From assembly GCF_963924675.1 (NCBI RefSeq), contig NC_089220.1:84819168-84883167 (forward strand): 64,000 bases of DNA, in the 5' to 3' direction. This document shows positions 23,392 through 35,507 of the stretch, in pieces. The first letter of the stretch is position 1. Each line of letters opens with the position of its first letter. Made by a program: the position numbers and the translations under genes. The notes beneath the pieces were generated by a model, which made no database searches, was not told the origin of the DNA, and saw only the letters and a list, made by a program, of their open reading frames with translations. This stretch comes from Phocoena phocoena. Taxonomy: Eukaryota; Chordata; Mammalia; Artiodactyla; Phocoenidae.

Positions 23392-23847
23392 TGGGTCTTG
23401 TTTTTTGATCCATTCTGACTGGTGCATTTAGACTGTTGACATTCAAAGTGATTATTGAAATAGTTGGATTAATATTTACCATATTTGTTACAGCTTTTCT
23501 TTTGTCCTTGTTCTTTGTTTCTATTTTTGTTTTCCACTCTTTATTTGCCTTTTGTGGTTTTAGTTGAGCATTTTATATGATCTGGTTTTCTTTCTCTTCT
23601 TAGCATATCAGTTATACTTTAACTCTTTTTAGTGGTTACTCTATGGTTTGAATATACATTTACAACTTAACCCAAGTCCATTTTCAGATAACACTATATT
23701 GCTTCACAGGTAGTTTGTAAATCCTCTCTCCTGTTCTTTGTATCTCTGCCATCATTCATTTCACTTATGTATAAGTATATATATGTGATATATACGTAAG
23801 TAATCAAACGCATTGTTGCTATTATTAGTTTGAACAGATTTTTACAT

Positions 23848-24062
23848 TCTTTTTTTTTTTGTGTGTGTGTGTGGTACGTGGGCCTCTCACTGCCATGGCC
23901 TCTCCCACTGCAGAGCACAGGCTCTGGATGTGCAGGCTCAGCGGCCATGGAGCATGGGCCCATCCGCTGCGCGGCATGTGGGATCTTCCCTGACCGGGGC
24001 ACGAACCCGTGTCCCCTGCACCGGCAGGCGGACTCTCAACCTCTGCGCCACCAGGGAAGCCC
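23848..24062 (-). mobile_element. Cetacean-type 210-bp SINE nested in L1
   Basis: Reverse copy with a (tg)n-modified tail. Flanked by imperfect 'gtttgaacagatttttac' / 'ttttgaacaaatttttac'. Confidence 0.9.
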
Positions 24063-24656
24063 TATTTTGAACAAATTTTTACCTGTTAGATCAACTAAGA
24101 ACAACAACAAAAGAAAGTTTTTATTTTACATTCACTTATTTCTTCGTTATTCTTTATGGAGATCTGAGTTTGACCTGTGATATTTTACATTTGTCTGAAG
24201 GACTTCTTTTAATATTTCTTGCAAGTCAGATCAAGTGGCAACAAATTCTGTTAATTTTTGTTTGTGAAAGTCTTTATTTCTCCTTTAATTTTGCAGGGTA
24301 CAGAATTCTAGGTTGGTGTTTTACTCTCTGAATACTTATAATATTTCACTCTTTTTGATTCTGTGGTTTCTGAGAAGTTGGATAGAATTCTTATCTTTGT
24401 TCCTCTGTAGGTAAGGTGTCTTTTTCCTCTGGCTTCTTTTAGTATATTTTCTTTATCTTTGATTTTCTGTAGTTTAAAAATGGCATCACTACATATAGTC
24501 TTTTGGTAGTTATCCTTCTTGGTGTTCTGTGAGCTTCTGGTTCTGTGGTTTGATGTCTGACGTTAATTTGGGGAAATCTCAGTCATCATTGTTTTAAATA
24601 TTTCTTCTGTTCCTCTCTTCTTCTGATACTCACATTATGCGTATGTTGCATCTTTT

Positions 24657-24866
24657 TTTTGTTTGTTCGTTTTTGCGGTACGCGGGCCTCTCACTGTTGC
24701 GGCCTCTCCCGTTGCAGAGCGTAGGCTCTGGACGCGCAGGCTCAGCGGCCATGGCTCATGGGCCCAGCCACTCCATGGCATGTGGGATCTTCCCGGACCG
24801 GGGCACGAACCTCTGTCCCCTGCATCGGCAGGCGGACTCTCAACCACTGCACCACCAGGGAAGCCC
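24657..24866 (-). mobile_element. Cetacean-type 210-bp SINE nested in L1
   Basis: Reverse copy. Perfect 11-bp duplication 'ttgcatctttt' at 24646-24656 and 24867-24877. Confidence 0.92.
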
Positions 24867-25964
24867 TTGCATCTTTTGTAGTTGTCCCACAGTCCTTGGA
24901 TATTCTGTTCTTTTCAGCTTTTGTTTTCTTTCCTTTTCAGTTTTGGAGATTCCTGTTGCTATATCTTCAAGCTCAGAGATTGTTTCCTCGGCTGTGTCTA
25001 GTCTACTAATAAGCCTATCAAAGGCATTCTTCATTTCTTTTACCATGTTTTTGATCTTTAGCATCTTTTTGTTTTTCTTAGGATTTTCATTTCTCTGCTT
25101 ACATTGCACATCTGTTCTTGCATATTATTTCTTTATTTATTAGAATCCTTAGTATGTTAATCATAGTTATAAATTCCCAGTCTGGTAATTTCAGCATCCC
25201 AGTATGATAATTGTGATGATTGCTCTGTCTTCAAATTGTGTTTTTTTGCCTTTTAGTATGCTTTGTAATGTTTTCTTGATAGTTGGACGTGATGTGTTAG
25301 GTAAAAGGAAGTGCTGTAAATAGGCCTTTAGTAATGTTGTGGTAAGGCATGGATGCGAGGGAAAGGGAAGTGTTCTTTAGTCCTATGGTTAGGTCTCAGT
25401 TTTTAATGAGTCTGTGCCTCTGGACTGTGAACTTCACAAGTACTTCTCATATTCTTTCTTGCCCCCTTAAGTTGGACAGGATTGGCTAGAGTAGGCTGGA
25501 GTTAGATATTTCCTTTCCCCAGGTCAGTTAGGCTCTGATAAAACCCACCAAGTTAGACTCTGGTTAACTAATTTTTCCAGAGGTTAGGCTTTTTTGTTAC
25601 AAGTAACAGAGACTGACCCCCCCGGCCCAGGATTTTTCTCACGAGGAAATATTTACTGTGAGAACCTAGTCTAGCTCCTGGTGGAAAACTTACAGAAATG
25701 TGGGAGCACCCCTATAACTGGGTACCCCTGGAGTTTTAAACTCAGGCTTGTCTACATTGAGCCTCCAGCAACTCCAGTTACAGTTCAGGTTTTTCTACCC
25801 TGGCACTGGTTCCCAAGGTGGTTTCCATTGTCAGTTACTGCTCCAGCCATGATCCCCTGTATCCACCTGACTGTTCTCAGCAGTTTGCACTGTACTCTCA
25901 TTGTCTCTTTCTCTCTTTTTTTTTTTTTAAATAGAGAAGCCTGTGTGAAACCTGGCTTGTTTCT

Positions 25965-26148
25965 TTTCAAAAAATATTTATTTATTTGGCTGCGTCGGTT
26001 CTTAGTTGCGACATGTGGGCTCTTTGTTGTGGTGCACAGGCTTAGTTTCCCTGCAGCATGTGGGATCTTAGTTCCCTGACCAGGGATGGAACCCGCGTCC
26101 CCTGCATTGGAAGGTGGATTTTTAACCACTGGACCACGAGGGAGTCCC
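25965..26148 (-). mobile_element. CHR-class SINE near L1 5' end
   Basis: Reverse orientation, 'ttatttggctgcgtcggttc' at left, 'gaccagggatggaacccgcg' B box region, ending 'ggaccacgagggagtccc'. Confidence 0.85.
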
Positions 26149-26650
26149 CTCACCGTCTTTTATGGATTCAAAAGAGTTGTTAATTTTTCAGTCCCTTTAA
26201 CTTTTCACTTGTTAGAACATAGTGGCTATTTCTAAACTCCGTACATGTGCAGGTGGAAACTTGCCTTATTTGAATGTTAAAACCCAAGTTCGGCAGAAGT
26301 ATATCCCAGCCCAGTACTTTTCTTTTACCTTCCTTTTCTCACTTAATTCATATCTTTGAGTTTGGAATCCCTACGTTGATGAGTTCCCTGACTTGTTTAT
26401 GGGCAAGTTAGTGCTTTGCTATTTTCTAAGGGTAGTTGACAGGTGGAGTGTATGTTACTCAAGCAGTGAACAGGTTTTTCTTTTATTCTGTCAGGGGGGA
26501 AAGTGGTTTTCAGTTTATGCTTTTCGGTGTGGCTTTTTTTTTTTTTTTTTTTTTTGGCATTTGCAACTAGAGGATGCCACCCCGTGTGTAATCATCTTGA
26601 TTACCCAGTACAATTTTAAAAAATTGAAACACTTCAACACCAGTATTTTT

Positions 26651-28087
26651 TTGAATTGATTTTATTGAAGGATAGTTGATTTAGTGTTTAATTTTTATTG
26701 TACAGCAAAGCAATTCAGTTAGACATATATGTACATTCTTTTTCATATTCTTTTCCATTATGGTTTATCACAGGACATTGACTATACACTGCTATCCTGT
26801 GGGACCTTGTTGTTTATCCATTCTGTACATAATAGTTGCATGTGCTACTCCCAAACTCCCAATCCATCCCTTCCCTTCTTCTTTTCCCCTTGGCAACCAC
26901 AAGTCTGTTTCTATGTCTGTGAATCTGTTTCTGTTTTGTGGGTAATTTCACTTGTGTTATATTTTAGATTCCACATATGTGATATCATATGGTGTTTGTC
27001 TTTCTCTTTCTGACTTACTTCACTTAGTATGATAATCTCTGGTTGCATCCATGTTGCTGCAAATGGCATTATTTCATTCCTTTTCTTATGGCTGAGTAGT
27101 ATTCCATTATATATTATATGTACCACACTTTCTTTATCCAGTCATCTGTTGATGGACATTTAGGTTGTTTCCATGTCTTGGCTGTTGTGAATAGTGCTGC
27201 TCTGAGCATGGGGTGCATGTATCTTTTTGAATTATAGTTTTGTCCAGATAGATGCCCAGGAGTGGGATTGCTGGATCCTATGACAATTCTATTTTTAGTT
27301 TATTGAGGAACCTCCATACTGTTTTCCATAGTGGCTGCACTAATTTACGTTCCCACTAACAGTGTAGGAGGGTTCCCTTTTCTCCACACCCTCTCCAGCA
27401 TTTGTCATTTGTAGACTTTTTTTTTTTTTTTTTTTGGCGGTACGTGGGCCTCTCACTGCTGTGGCCTCTCCTGTTGCGGAGCACAGGCTCCAGATGCGCA
27501 GGCTTAGCGGCCATGGCTCACGGGCCCAGCTGCTCCGCGGCATGTGGGATCTTCCTGGACCGGGGCACGAACCCGTGTCCCCTGCATCGCCAGGCGGACT
27601 CTCAACCACTGCGCCATCAGCGAAACCCTGTAGACTTTTTAATGATGGCCTTTCTGACTGGTGTGAGGTGATACCTCATTGTGGTTTTGATTTGCATTTC
27701 TCTAATAATTAGTGGTGTTGAGCATCTTTTCATGGCCCTGTTGGCCATCTGTATATTTTCTTCGGAGAAAGTTCTATTTCGGTCTTTTTTCCTTTTTTCA
27801 ATTGGGTTGTTTGTTTTTGTTATTGAGTTGTGTGAGCTGTTTGTATATTTTGGAAATTAAGTCCTTGTTGGTCACATCATTTGCAAATATTTTCTCCCAG
27901 TCCATAGGTTGTCTCTTTGTTTTGTTTATAGCTTCCTTTGCTGTACAAAAGCTTTTAAGTTTGACTGTGTCCCATTTGTTTATTTTTGCTTTCATTTCTA
28001 TTGCCTTGGGAGACTGACCTAAGAAAACATTGGTGTGATTTATGTCAGAGAATGTTTTGCCTGTGTTCTCTTCTAGGAATTTTTTGG
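26651..28087 (-). mobile_element. 5'-truncated LINE-1 with perfect 16-bp target duplication
   Basis: Antisense L1: 3' end from 'ttgattttattgaaggatag' through 3'-terminal and ORF2 sequence, stopping abruptly at 28087. The word 'caacaccagtattttt' sits at both ends (26635-26650 and 28088-28103), so this is one insertion of about 1.2 kb before a SINE entered it. Confidence 0.9.
27422..27629 (-). mobile_element. Cetacean-type 210-bp SINE nested in the truncated L1
   Basis: Reverse copy. Duplication 'gtagacttttt' at 27411 and 27630. It is therefore younger than its L1 host. Confidence 0.92.
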
Positions 28088-28103
28088 CAACACCAGTATT
28101 TTT

Positions 28104-28665
28104 ACCCTCATTATCCAAAAGCAGTTTAATCTATCCTTGGATGATGGAGGATTTACTTTTAAAATTACTTTGGAGGCCAGGGTGAGGAGTTTGTTAGCTG
28201 AAAGAGTCATGTGTATTTCTTTGTTATAGACAGTGGCTTTTGGTGTTACATGTGGTATTATAAACTTCTGATCTTAATGAGTCAAGAAAATGGTTCAGAT
28301 TTATGAGTGCTTCAGTATCTTTGTTACTGAAGGGAAAAAAACAACTTGATATGCATGCTCCAAGAAACAGCATTATCATCATATCTGAAAGTGGTATTTA
28401 GCTATATGCAAACTTTGTCTTCTATATGCAAGCTTGATTTGGGAGCTGAGATTATTTTGAGGCAGGCGTTGTGATGAGAACTCTTAGGATTTACTCTCAG
28501 AGTAACTTTAATGTATAACATACAGCAGTGTTAATTATTAATCATGTTGTACATTGTAAGTCTAGTGCTTATTTATTTTCTAACTGGAAGTTTATACCTT
28601 TTCACCACCATCATCCAATTTCCCATTTCCCTGCCTCCAGTAACCACAAATCTGATTTCTTTCTG
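28104..28665 (+). other. MGA: Intronic DNA, no repeat recognised
   Basis: About 560 bp of apparently unique intron between two L1 copies. No exon or conserved element can be named. Confidence 0.35.
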
Positions 28666-28999
28666 AGTTTGTTTTGAAGTATAATAGACGTCAACAATAT
28701 GTTCGTTCTGGCGCATGGCATAGGGTGATTTGATATTTCTATACATTACAAAGTGATTATCATTATAAATCTAGTTACCATCTGTCAGTATGCAAAGATA
28801 TTACATTCTTATTGGCTGTATTTCCTGCACTGTACATTTCATCCCTGTGACTCATTTATTTTGTAACTGGAAGTTTGTACCTCTTTTAATTTACCTCACT
28901 TATTTCATTCATTCCCCCCCACCCTCCCCTCCTCTGGTAACCATCTGTTTCTTCTCTAGATCTGTGACTCTGTTTTTGTTTTGTTACATTTGTTCACTT

Positions 29000-29208
29000 T
29001 TTTTTTTTTTTTTTTGTAGTACGTGGGCCTCTCACTGTTGTGGCCTCTCCCGTTGCGGAGCACAGGCTCCGGACGCGCAGGCTCATCCGCCATGGCTCAC
29101 GGGCCTAGCTGCCCTGCGGCATGTGGGATCTTCCCGGACCGGGGCACGAGCCCATGTCCCCTGCATCGGCAGGCAGACTCTCAACCACTGCGCCACCAGG
29201 GAAGGCCC
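29000..29208 (-). mobile_element. Cetacean-type 210-bp SINE nested in L1
   Basis: Reverse copy. Duplication 'tgttcactt' at 28991-28999 and 29209-29217. Confidence 0.92.
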
Positions 29209-29688
29209 TGTTCACTTGTTTTTTTAGATTCCACATATAAGTGAAATCATGCAGTATTTGTGTTTTTAGTCTGACTTATTTCACTTAGAACAATATCCTC
29301 TAGGTCCATCAATGTTGTTGCAAATGGCAAGATTTCATTCTTGTTTTGTGGCTAATATTCATCTATCTGTTATCTTCTTTATCCATTTACCTATTTATAG
29401 ACACTTAGGTTGCTTCCATATCTTGGTCATTGTGAATAATGCTGCTGTGAAAATAGGGGTGCATATGTCTTTTTAAATTAGTGTTTTTGTTTTCTTTGGA
29501 AAAATACCCGGAAGTGGAATTGCTTGGCAATTTCTGTGGCAGTTCTATCTTTAAATTTGTGAGGAACCTCTGTACTGTTTTCCATAGCGGCCACACCATT
29601 TTACATACTCACCAACAGTGCCTGAGGGTTTCCTTTTCTTCACATTCTCTCCAGCACTTGTTATCTATTGTCTTTTTGATAATATCCT

Positions 29689-29892
29689 TTTTCTTTTTTT
29701 GCGGTATGCGGGCCTCTCACTGTTGTGGCCTCTCCCGTTGCGGAGCACAGGCTCCGGATGCGCAGGCTCAGCGGCCATGGCTCACGGGCCCAGCCGCTCC
29801 ACGGCATGTGGGATCTTCCCGGACCGGGTCACGAACCCGTGTCCCCTGCATCAGCAGGTGGACTCTCAACCACTGCGCCACCAAGGAAGCCC
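29689..29892 (-). mobile_element. Cetacean-type 210-bp SINE nested in L1
   Basis: Reverse copy. Duplication 'tgataatatcc' at 29678-29688 and 29893-29903. Confidence 0.92.
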
Positions 29893-30066
29893 TGATAATA
29901 TCCATTTTGCCAGGTATGAGGTGATAGCTCATTGTGGATTTGACTTGCATTTCCTTGATGAGTGATGTTGAGCATCTTTTCATGTACCTGTTGCCCATTT
30001 GTTTGTCTTCTTTGGAGAGATGTCTATTTAGGTCCTCTGTCCATTTTGTGACTGGATTGCTTGTTT

Positions 30067-30269
30067 GTTTGTTTTTTGCGGTACGCGGGCCTCTCACTGT
30101 TGTGGCCTCTCCCGTTGCGGAGCACAGGCTCCGGATGCGCAGGCTCAGCGGCCATGGCTCACTGGCCCAGCTGCTCCGCGGCATGTGGGATCTTCCTGGA
30201 CCGGAGCATGAACCTGTGTCCCCTGCATCGGCAGGCAGACTCTCAACCACTGCGCCACCAGGGAAGCCC
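30067..30269 (-). mobile_element. Cetacean-type 210-bp SINE nested in L1
   Basis: Reverse copy with (tttg)n tail. Duplication 'tgcttgttt' at 30058-30066 and 30270-30278. Confidence 0.92.
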
Positions 30270-31799
30270 TGCTTGTTTTTTTTGATGTTGAGTTAAGTGA
30301 ATTTTTGTATATTTTGGATATTAGCCATTTGTTAAAATGTTTGTGAATATCTTCTCTCATTCAGTAGGCAGCCTTTTCATTTGTTGATGGTGCAAAAGCT
30401 GTGCAAAAAGCTTTTTAGTTTGATGTAGTCCGATTTGTCTCTGTTTCTGCTTTTGTTTGCCTTGCCCCAGGATACATATCCAAAAAAATATTGCTAAGAC
30501 TGAGGTAAAAAATATTGCTAACACTGCCTGTGTTTTCTTCTAGGAGTTTTATGATTTCAGGTCTTACCTTTAAGTCTTTAATCCACTTTGAGTTTATTTT
30601 TGTATATTGTGTGAGAAAATAGTCCAGTTTGATTCTTTTGCATGTAGTTGTCCAGTTTTTTCAACACCATTTATTGAAAAGGCTGTCTTTTCCCCATTGT
30701 ATATTCTTGCCTCCTGTGTTGTAGATTAAATGTCCATGTAAGTATGGGTTCACTTCTGGGCGCTCTATTCTGTTCCATTGATCTGTGTCTACTTTTGTGC
30801 AAGTACCTTACTGTTTTGATGACTATAGCTTTGTAGTATAGTTTGAAATCAGTGCTCGTGGTACCTCCAGTTCTTGTTTCTCAATATTGTTTTGGCTCTG
30901 TGGGGTCTTTCGGGTTTTCATACAAATTTAGAGTAATTTTTTCTGGTTCTATGAAAAATGCTATTGGTATTTTGATAGGGATTGCACTCAATCTGTAGAT
31001 TGCCTTGGGTGGTACAGTCAGTTTAACAATGTTAATTCTTCCAGTCTATGAGCATGGTATATCTTTTCATCTGTTGGTGTTGTCTCAATTCTTTTCATCA
31101 CTGTCTTATAGTTTTCTGAGTACAAGTCTTTTATCTCCTTAGTTAGATATATTTCTAGGTATTTTATTTCTTTTTGATACAGTTGTAAATGAGATTGATT
31201 CCTTAGTTTCTCTTCCTGATAGCTTGTTGTTAGTGTATAGAAACGCAACAGATTTCTGTGTTTTAATTTTGTATCCTGAAACTTTACGGAGTCATTTATT
31301 TGTTCTAATAGTTTTTTGGTGGCGTCTTTAGAATTTTCTATATATGGCAATAGTATGTCACCTGAAAACAGTGAAGTTTTACTTCTTCCTTTCCAATTTG
31401 GATTCTTTTTATTTATTTTTCTTGTCTGATTGTTTTGGTTAGGATTTCCAATATTATGTTGAATAAAAGGGGTGAGAGTGGTCATCTTGTCTTGTTCCTG
31501 ATCTTAGAGGCAATGCTTTCAGCTTTTCGCTATTGAGTATGGTGTTGGCTATATGTTTGTTGTATGACCTTTATTTTGTTGAGGTATGTTCCCTCTGTAC
31601 CTACTTTGTTGATATTTTTTTTTATCATAAATGGATTCTGAATTTTGTCAAAAGCTTTTTCTGCATTTATTGAGATGACATGATTTTTATTCTTCAACTT
31701 GTTAATGTGGTATTAGCATTACCAGATTGATTCGCAGATATTGAACCGTCTTTGCATTGCTGGGTTAAACCCCACTTTATCAAGGTTTGTGATCCTTTT

Positions 31800-31999
31800 G
31801 TATTTACTTATTTATTTGGGTGAGCTGGGTCTTAGTTTTGGCAGGAGGGATCTTTAGTTGCAGCATGCAGGATCTTTTAGTTGCGGCATGTGGGCTCTTA
31901 GTTGCAGCATGTGGGATCCAGTTCCCTGACCAGGGATCAAACCTGGGCCTCCTGCATTGGGAGCACTGAGTCTTAACCACTGGGCTACCAGGGAAGTCC
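31800..31999 (-). mobile_element. CHR-class SINE nested in L1
   Basis: Reverse orientation with three 'cttagttgcagcatg'-type words, 'gaccagggatcaaacctggg' and end 'gctaccagggaagtccc'. Confidence 0.85.
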
Positions 32000-32314
32000 C
32001 TATGATCCTTCTAATGCATTGTTGAATATGTTTTGCTTGTATTTTGTTGAGGATTTTTACATTTATGTTCATCTGTGACATTGGCCTGTAATTGTTTTTG
32101 TGAGGGGGTGATGTCTTTGATTTTGGTATCACGGTGATGCTGGCCTAATAGAAGTTCGGAAGCATTCTTTCCTCTTCGATGTTTTGGAATATTTTGAGAA
32201 GAATAGGTGTTAATTGTCTAAATGTTTGGTAGAATTCACCTTTGAAGCCATCTGGTCCTGGACTTTTGTTTCTTGGGAGTCTTATAAATTACTGTTTCAA
32301 TTTTATTATTTGTA

Positions 32315-32778
32315 CAGTATGTCCCCTACATATGAATGAGTTCTGTTCTGAGAGTGTGTTCGCACATTCAGTTTGTTTGTAAGTCCAACGAAGTTAGTCT
32401 AGGTACCTGACTAACACAATTTGCTATATAGTACTGTACTGTAATAGTTTTATAATACTTTTCACACAAATAATACATAAAGAACAAGCAAACACAAAAA
32501 ATAAAGATAATATTTATAGTTTTACTGTCCAGTACCTTGAAAAGTACAGCAGTATAGTACAACAGCTGGTGTACAGGGGCTGGCATCAAGTGAACAGGCA
32601 AGAAGAGTTACTGACTAGAGGTGGGAGGGGAGGTGTGGGATATAGTAGAGCTGAAGGATCTTCAGCAATAGGAGGTGGAGGGCAAGCTACAATTTCACTC
32701 ATGCCTGACGGTGATGGAATGCACGTTCGCATCTTTGAAATTTCGTAACTTGAAGGTTCGTATGTAGGGAACTTACTG
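32315..32778. mobile_element. Short TIR DNA transposon (Tigger/mariner type) inside L1
   Basis: 464 bp bounded by near-matching inverted ends: 'cagtatgtcccctacatatg' at the left and the reverse complement of the right end, 'cagtaagttccctacatacg'. Each end is flanked by TA, the duplication expected for the Tc1/mariner/pogo superfamily. The antisense L1 text continues across it without loss. No transposase frame is present, so it is a non-autonomous copy. The superfamily call rests on TA and TIR features; the family name is not certain. Confidence 0.85.
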
Positions 32779-33070
32779 TAATCGGCCTGTTTATATTTTG
32801 TATTTCTTCCTGATTCAGTCTTGGGAGATTGTACTAGGTGATTATTTCTAGGAATTTATCCAGTTCCTCTAGGTTGCCCATTTTATTGGCATATAATTCT
32901 GTGGTGTAATCTCTTTATAATCATTTATGTTTCTGTGGTGTCGGTTGTTACTTCTCTTTTTTTTATTTTTGATATTTTTGGGTCCTCTTTTTTTTATTGA
33001 TGAGTTTGGGTAAAGGGTTGTCAATTTTATCTTTTCAAAGAACCAGTTGTTAGTTTCATCCTTATTTTGG

Positions 33071-33420
33071 TTTTGAAAAGGAAATTGCTATTTCCTATTG
33101 TGTATTGCACAGTGTATGGAAATAAAGCTGATCCTTTATATTGATTTTGTATCGTGCAGCTTTGCTGAATTTATTAACTAACTCTGTGTGTGTGTGCGTG
33201 TGTGCGTGTGTGTGTGTGTGTGTGTATTATTCAGAGTTTCCTACATATAAGATCATGTCATCTGTGACAGAGATACCTTTATTTTTTCCTTTCCAATTTG
33301 AATTGATACTATTTTTTTCTTACCTAATTGCTTTAGTTACAATTTTCAGTACTGTGTTAAATAGAAGTGGTGAAAGTGGGATCGTTCTGGTTTTAATTTG
33401 CATTTTTCAAGTACATTTTC
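33071..33420 (-). mobile_element. LINE-1 ORF2 fragment with TG microsatellite
   Basis: Antisense ORF2-type text ('atcgtgcagctttgctgaat', 'aagatcatgtcatctgtgac') out of register with the preceding L1, so a separate or rearranged piece. A (tg)n run lies inside it. Confidence 0.65.
33183..33226. repeat. (TG)n microsatellite
   Basis: About 44 bp of 'tgtgtgtg' with a few 'gc' interruptions ('tgtgtgcgtg'). Confidence 0.9.
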
Positions 33421-33851
33421 AGTAATTTCTTCAGAAAGGATGTATGGGACATAGAATTTTAGAATGTTTAAGTAAAATCACTTCTGAGGAAGGTAGTAAT
33501 CCCCTTCTTCACCCCTCTCAACAATTTTCTTCTTGCATGTTGAAAAATAGCTTTATTATACCCTCATACTTTCATAATTTTTTTGGTTGAGTGTAGAGTT
33601 CCATGCTGAAAATGTGTTGTCGGGTTCCAGTTTGCTGTTGAGAAATTTGATTCCTGGTGGTTTGAAGGCTCTTAAGATTTTTTTGTTGATCTCTCTTATG
33701 AAATTTCACAAGGATGAGCTGTGGTATGGTTGTTCTCATCATTGTGAGAAAATACGTTTTTTCAAAACAAGAAGTTCATATTCTTTGGCCCTAGGAACAT
33801 TTAAGTATTATTTCTCTGTTAATTTTTTCACTTTCTTTTTCTCTTTTTATT
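33421..33851 (+). other. MGA: Intronic DNA, nothing assigned
   Basis: AT-rich. May include diverged L1 pieces, but no ordered match could be followed. No exon signal. Confidence 0.3.
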
Positions 33852-34034
33852 AAAAAATTTTTTTTTCTTTTTTTTTTTTTTAAGGCCCGTGGGCTCGAGA
33901 GCGCAGGCTCAGTAGTTGTGGCGCACGGGTTTAGTTGCTCCACAGCTTGTGGGATCTGCCTGGACCAGGACTTGAGCCTGTGTCCCCTGCACTGGCAGGC
34001 ATATTCTTAACCACTGCGCCACCAGGGAAGTCCT
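33852..34034 (-). mobile_element. CHR-class SINE, partial
   Basis: Reverse orientation. T-run at left, single 'cagtagttgtggcgcacggg' word, 'gaccaggacttgagcctgtg' and end 'ccaccagggaagtcc'. Lacks much of the 3' body of the long type. Confidence 0.85.
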
Positions 34035-34340
34035 GTTTTCTCTTTTCTAAAAAAACTCTTGATAGTTGGGTGTTCCATCTATTGGATTGGTTATCTTATA
34101 TAATCAGTCTTTTATTTCTTGTCATTATCTTTTTGCTGTACATTATGTGAGATTTCCTTGATTTAGCTTCTAACTTACTGATGTATTTATTGCAGGTGTC
34201 GGATTTCAGTTTCCAAGAGCTCTTTTGTTTTCCACTCTACATTATCTTTTCCAGTGGATTTCTTTTTTCTGTTACTCTATTATACCAGTTTCATGGAAGG
34301 CATTACGTTATGGCTTTTCCTAATGTGCGTCTATGTATCT

Positions 34341-34681
34341 CTTTTTTAAATAGTTTGTTTATTTTAATTTTATTAATTTTTTTGGCTGCATTGCATCTTC
34401 GTTGTTGTACGTGGGCTTTCTCTAGTTGCGGTGAGGGGGCGTACTCTTCGTTGTGGTGTACGGGCTTCTCATTGTGGTGGCTTCTTCTGTTGCGGAGCAC
34501 AGGCCCTAGGCGCGCGGGCTTCGGCAGTTGTGGGCGATGGGCTCTAGAGTGCAGGCTCGGTAGTTGTGGCACACGGGCTTAGTTACTCCGCAGCATGTGG
34601 GATCTTCCCGGACCAGGGATCAAACCCGTGTCCCCTGCATTGTCAGGCGGATTCTTAACCACTGCGCCACCAGGGAAGTCC
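34341..34681 (-). mobile_element. CHR-class long SINE (about 340 bp)
   Basis: Reverse orientation, from 'ttttttaaatagtttgttta' through 'ggctgcattgcatcttcgtt' to 'ccaccagggaagtccc'. Confidence 0.88.
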
Positions 34682-35507
34682 CTGTACGTATCTTAGTATC
34701 TATTAAATTAAGTAACATTATATTGTCTATTTGTCTGTCTCCTGCATTGATCTGTGAATTCCTTGAATGTAGGGACTGTGCTTTATTTATTTTGATAAAT
34801 CCCTGTGCCCCCAAAAATGTGTCTGGCACATTGTCAGAACTCAGTAAATGTTGCCTGAATGAGTTTGTTTATCCATAGTACTTAAAGCTTTTTTAGTTTG
34901 TTTCACAGTGACTGTCATGTCATACTTACTTGTTGTATAGGTTGTGTATGCCAACAAAAATGTAATCCTTTAAATTAATTGATGTGTACAAATCAGTGGT
35001 TTTGCCCATATTTTTGGTTAGATAACCTTGCACCTAATTTTTTTGTATAGCGACTTCTTAAAAGTGTAAAATTTCAGGATTGTTTGCAAAATCTTCCTGC
35101 CAAGGAAAAAAAATTCATGCTTTGTGTATAAAGTTTTTATTGGATGATAAGGAGAGAGACACTCTTTGGAAATAACTTTTGTAATTTAGCAAGTTTAATA
35201 TTTCAGGAAGATGTGAAAGCAGTTATTTTGGTAGCAGCCAAGATTTAGCTTCAAAGGTTCTCAGCTATATTGCAAGCATAATTCAAGTCATATGGCTAAA
35301 TGAGAAAAAGGTAGAGATTATTTTCTGCATTTTAGAAGTTCACACTGTGAAATAAGAAGATAATGAAAGAACTATCATTAAATGTGAATCCTAAATTACT
35401 TGATGGAGAATGACATTTATACATAAATATACATAAAAAGTGAGATAATAGGGAAAGGGAAATGAGAGGGCTTGGTTTGCCTGACCTTTAAAAACAGGTA
35501 AAGGAGG
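34682..35507 (+). other. MGA: Intronic DNA with an old L2/MIR-like tail
   Basis: 34735-34865 reads 'ccttgaatgtagggactgtg ... ctggcacattgtcagaactcagtaaatg', the familiar 3' signature of L2/MIR elements, moderately diverged. The rest is unique AT-rich sequence. Confidence 0.45.

Larger units (their letters stand above)
18176..26280 (-). mobile_element. Near full-length old LINE-1, antisense to MGA, riddled with SINEs
   Basis: Antisense L1 sequence can be followed in order. The 3' region is at 18180-19140. ORF2 spans roughly 19450-23800; one surviving antisense peptide at 20676-20900 contains [20 protein letters not shown], an L1 reverse-transcriptase segment. ORF1-side and 5' sequence runs to about 26280. 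Removing the nested SINEs leaves roughly 6 kb, close to a complete element. The frames are broken by stops and indels, so it is dead. Confidence 0.75.
28666..33070 (-). mobile_element. LINE-1, antisense, interrupted by SINEs and a DNA transposon
   Basis: Begins with the L1 3' region ('gaagtataatagacgtcaac', 'tgatttgatatttctatac') and proceeds through ORF2 in antisense; the antisense frame at 31018-31485 is an ORF2 fragment. Breaks off near 33070 at 'aaccagttgttagtttcatc'. Multiple stops make it non-functional. Confidence 0.75.

Noticed and set aside
24637..25143. 168-residue open frame on the + strand
   Set aside because: It spans a reverse-oriented SINE and antisense L1 text. Similar peptides ([21 protein letters not shown] type) recur in every copy of this SINE, so it is a repeat artefact.
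31018..31485. 155-residue antisense open frame
   Set aside because: Reads as a decayed piece of L1 ORF2 within a broken element, not an independent gene.
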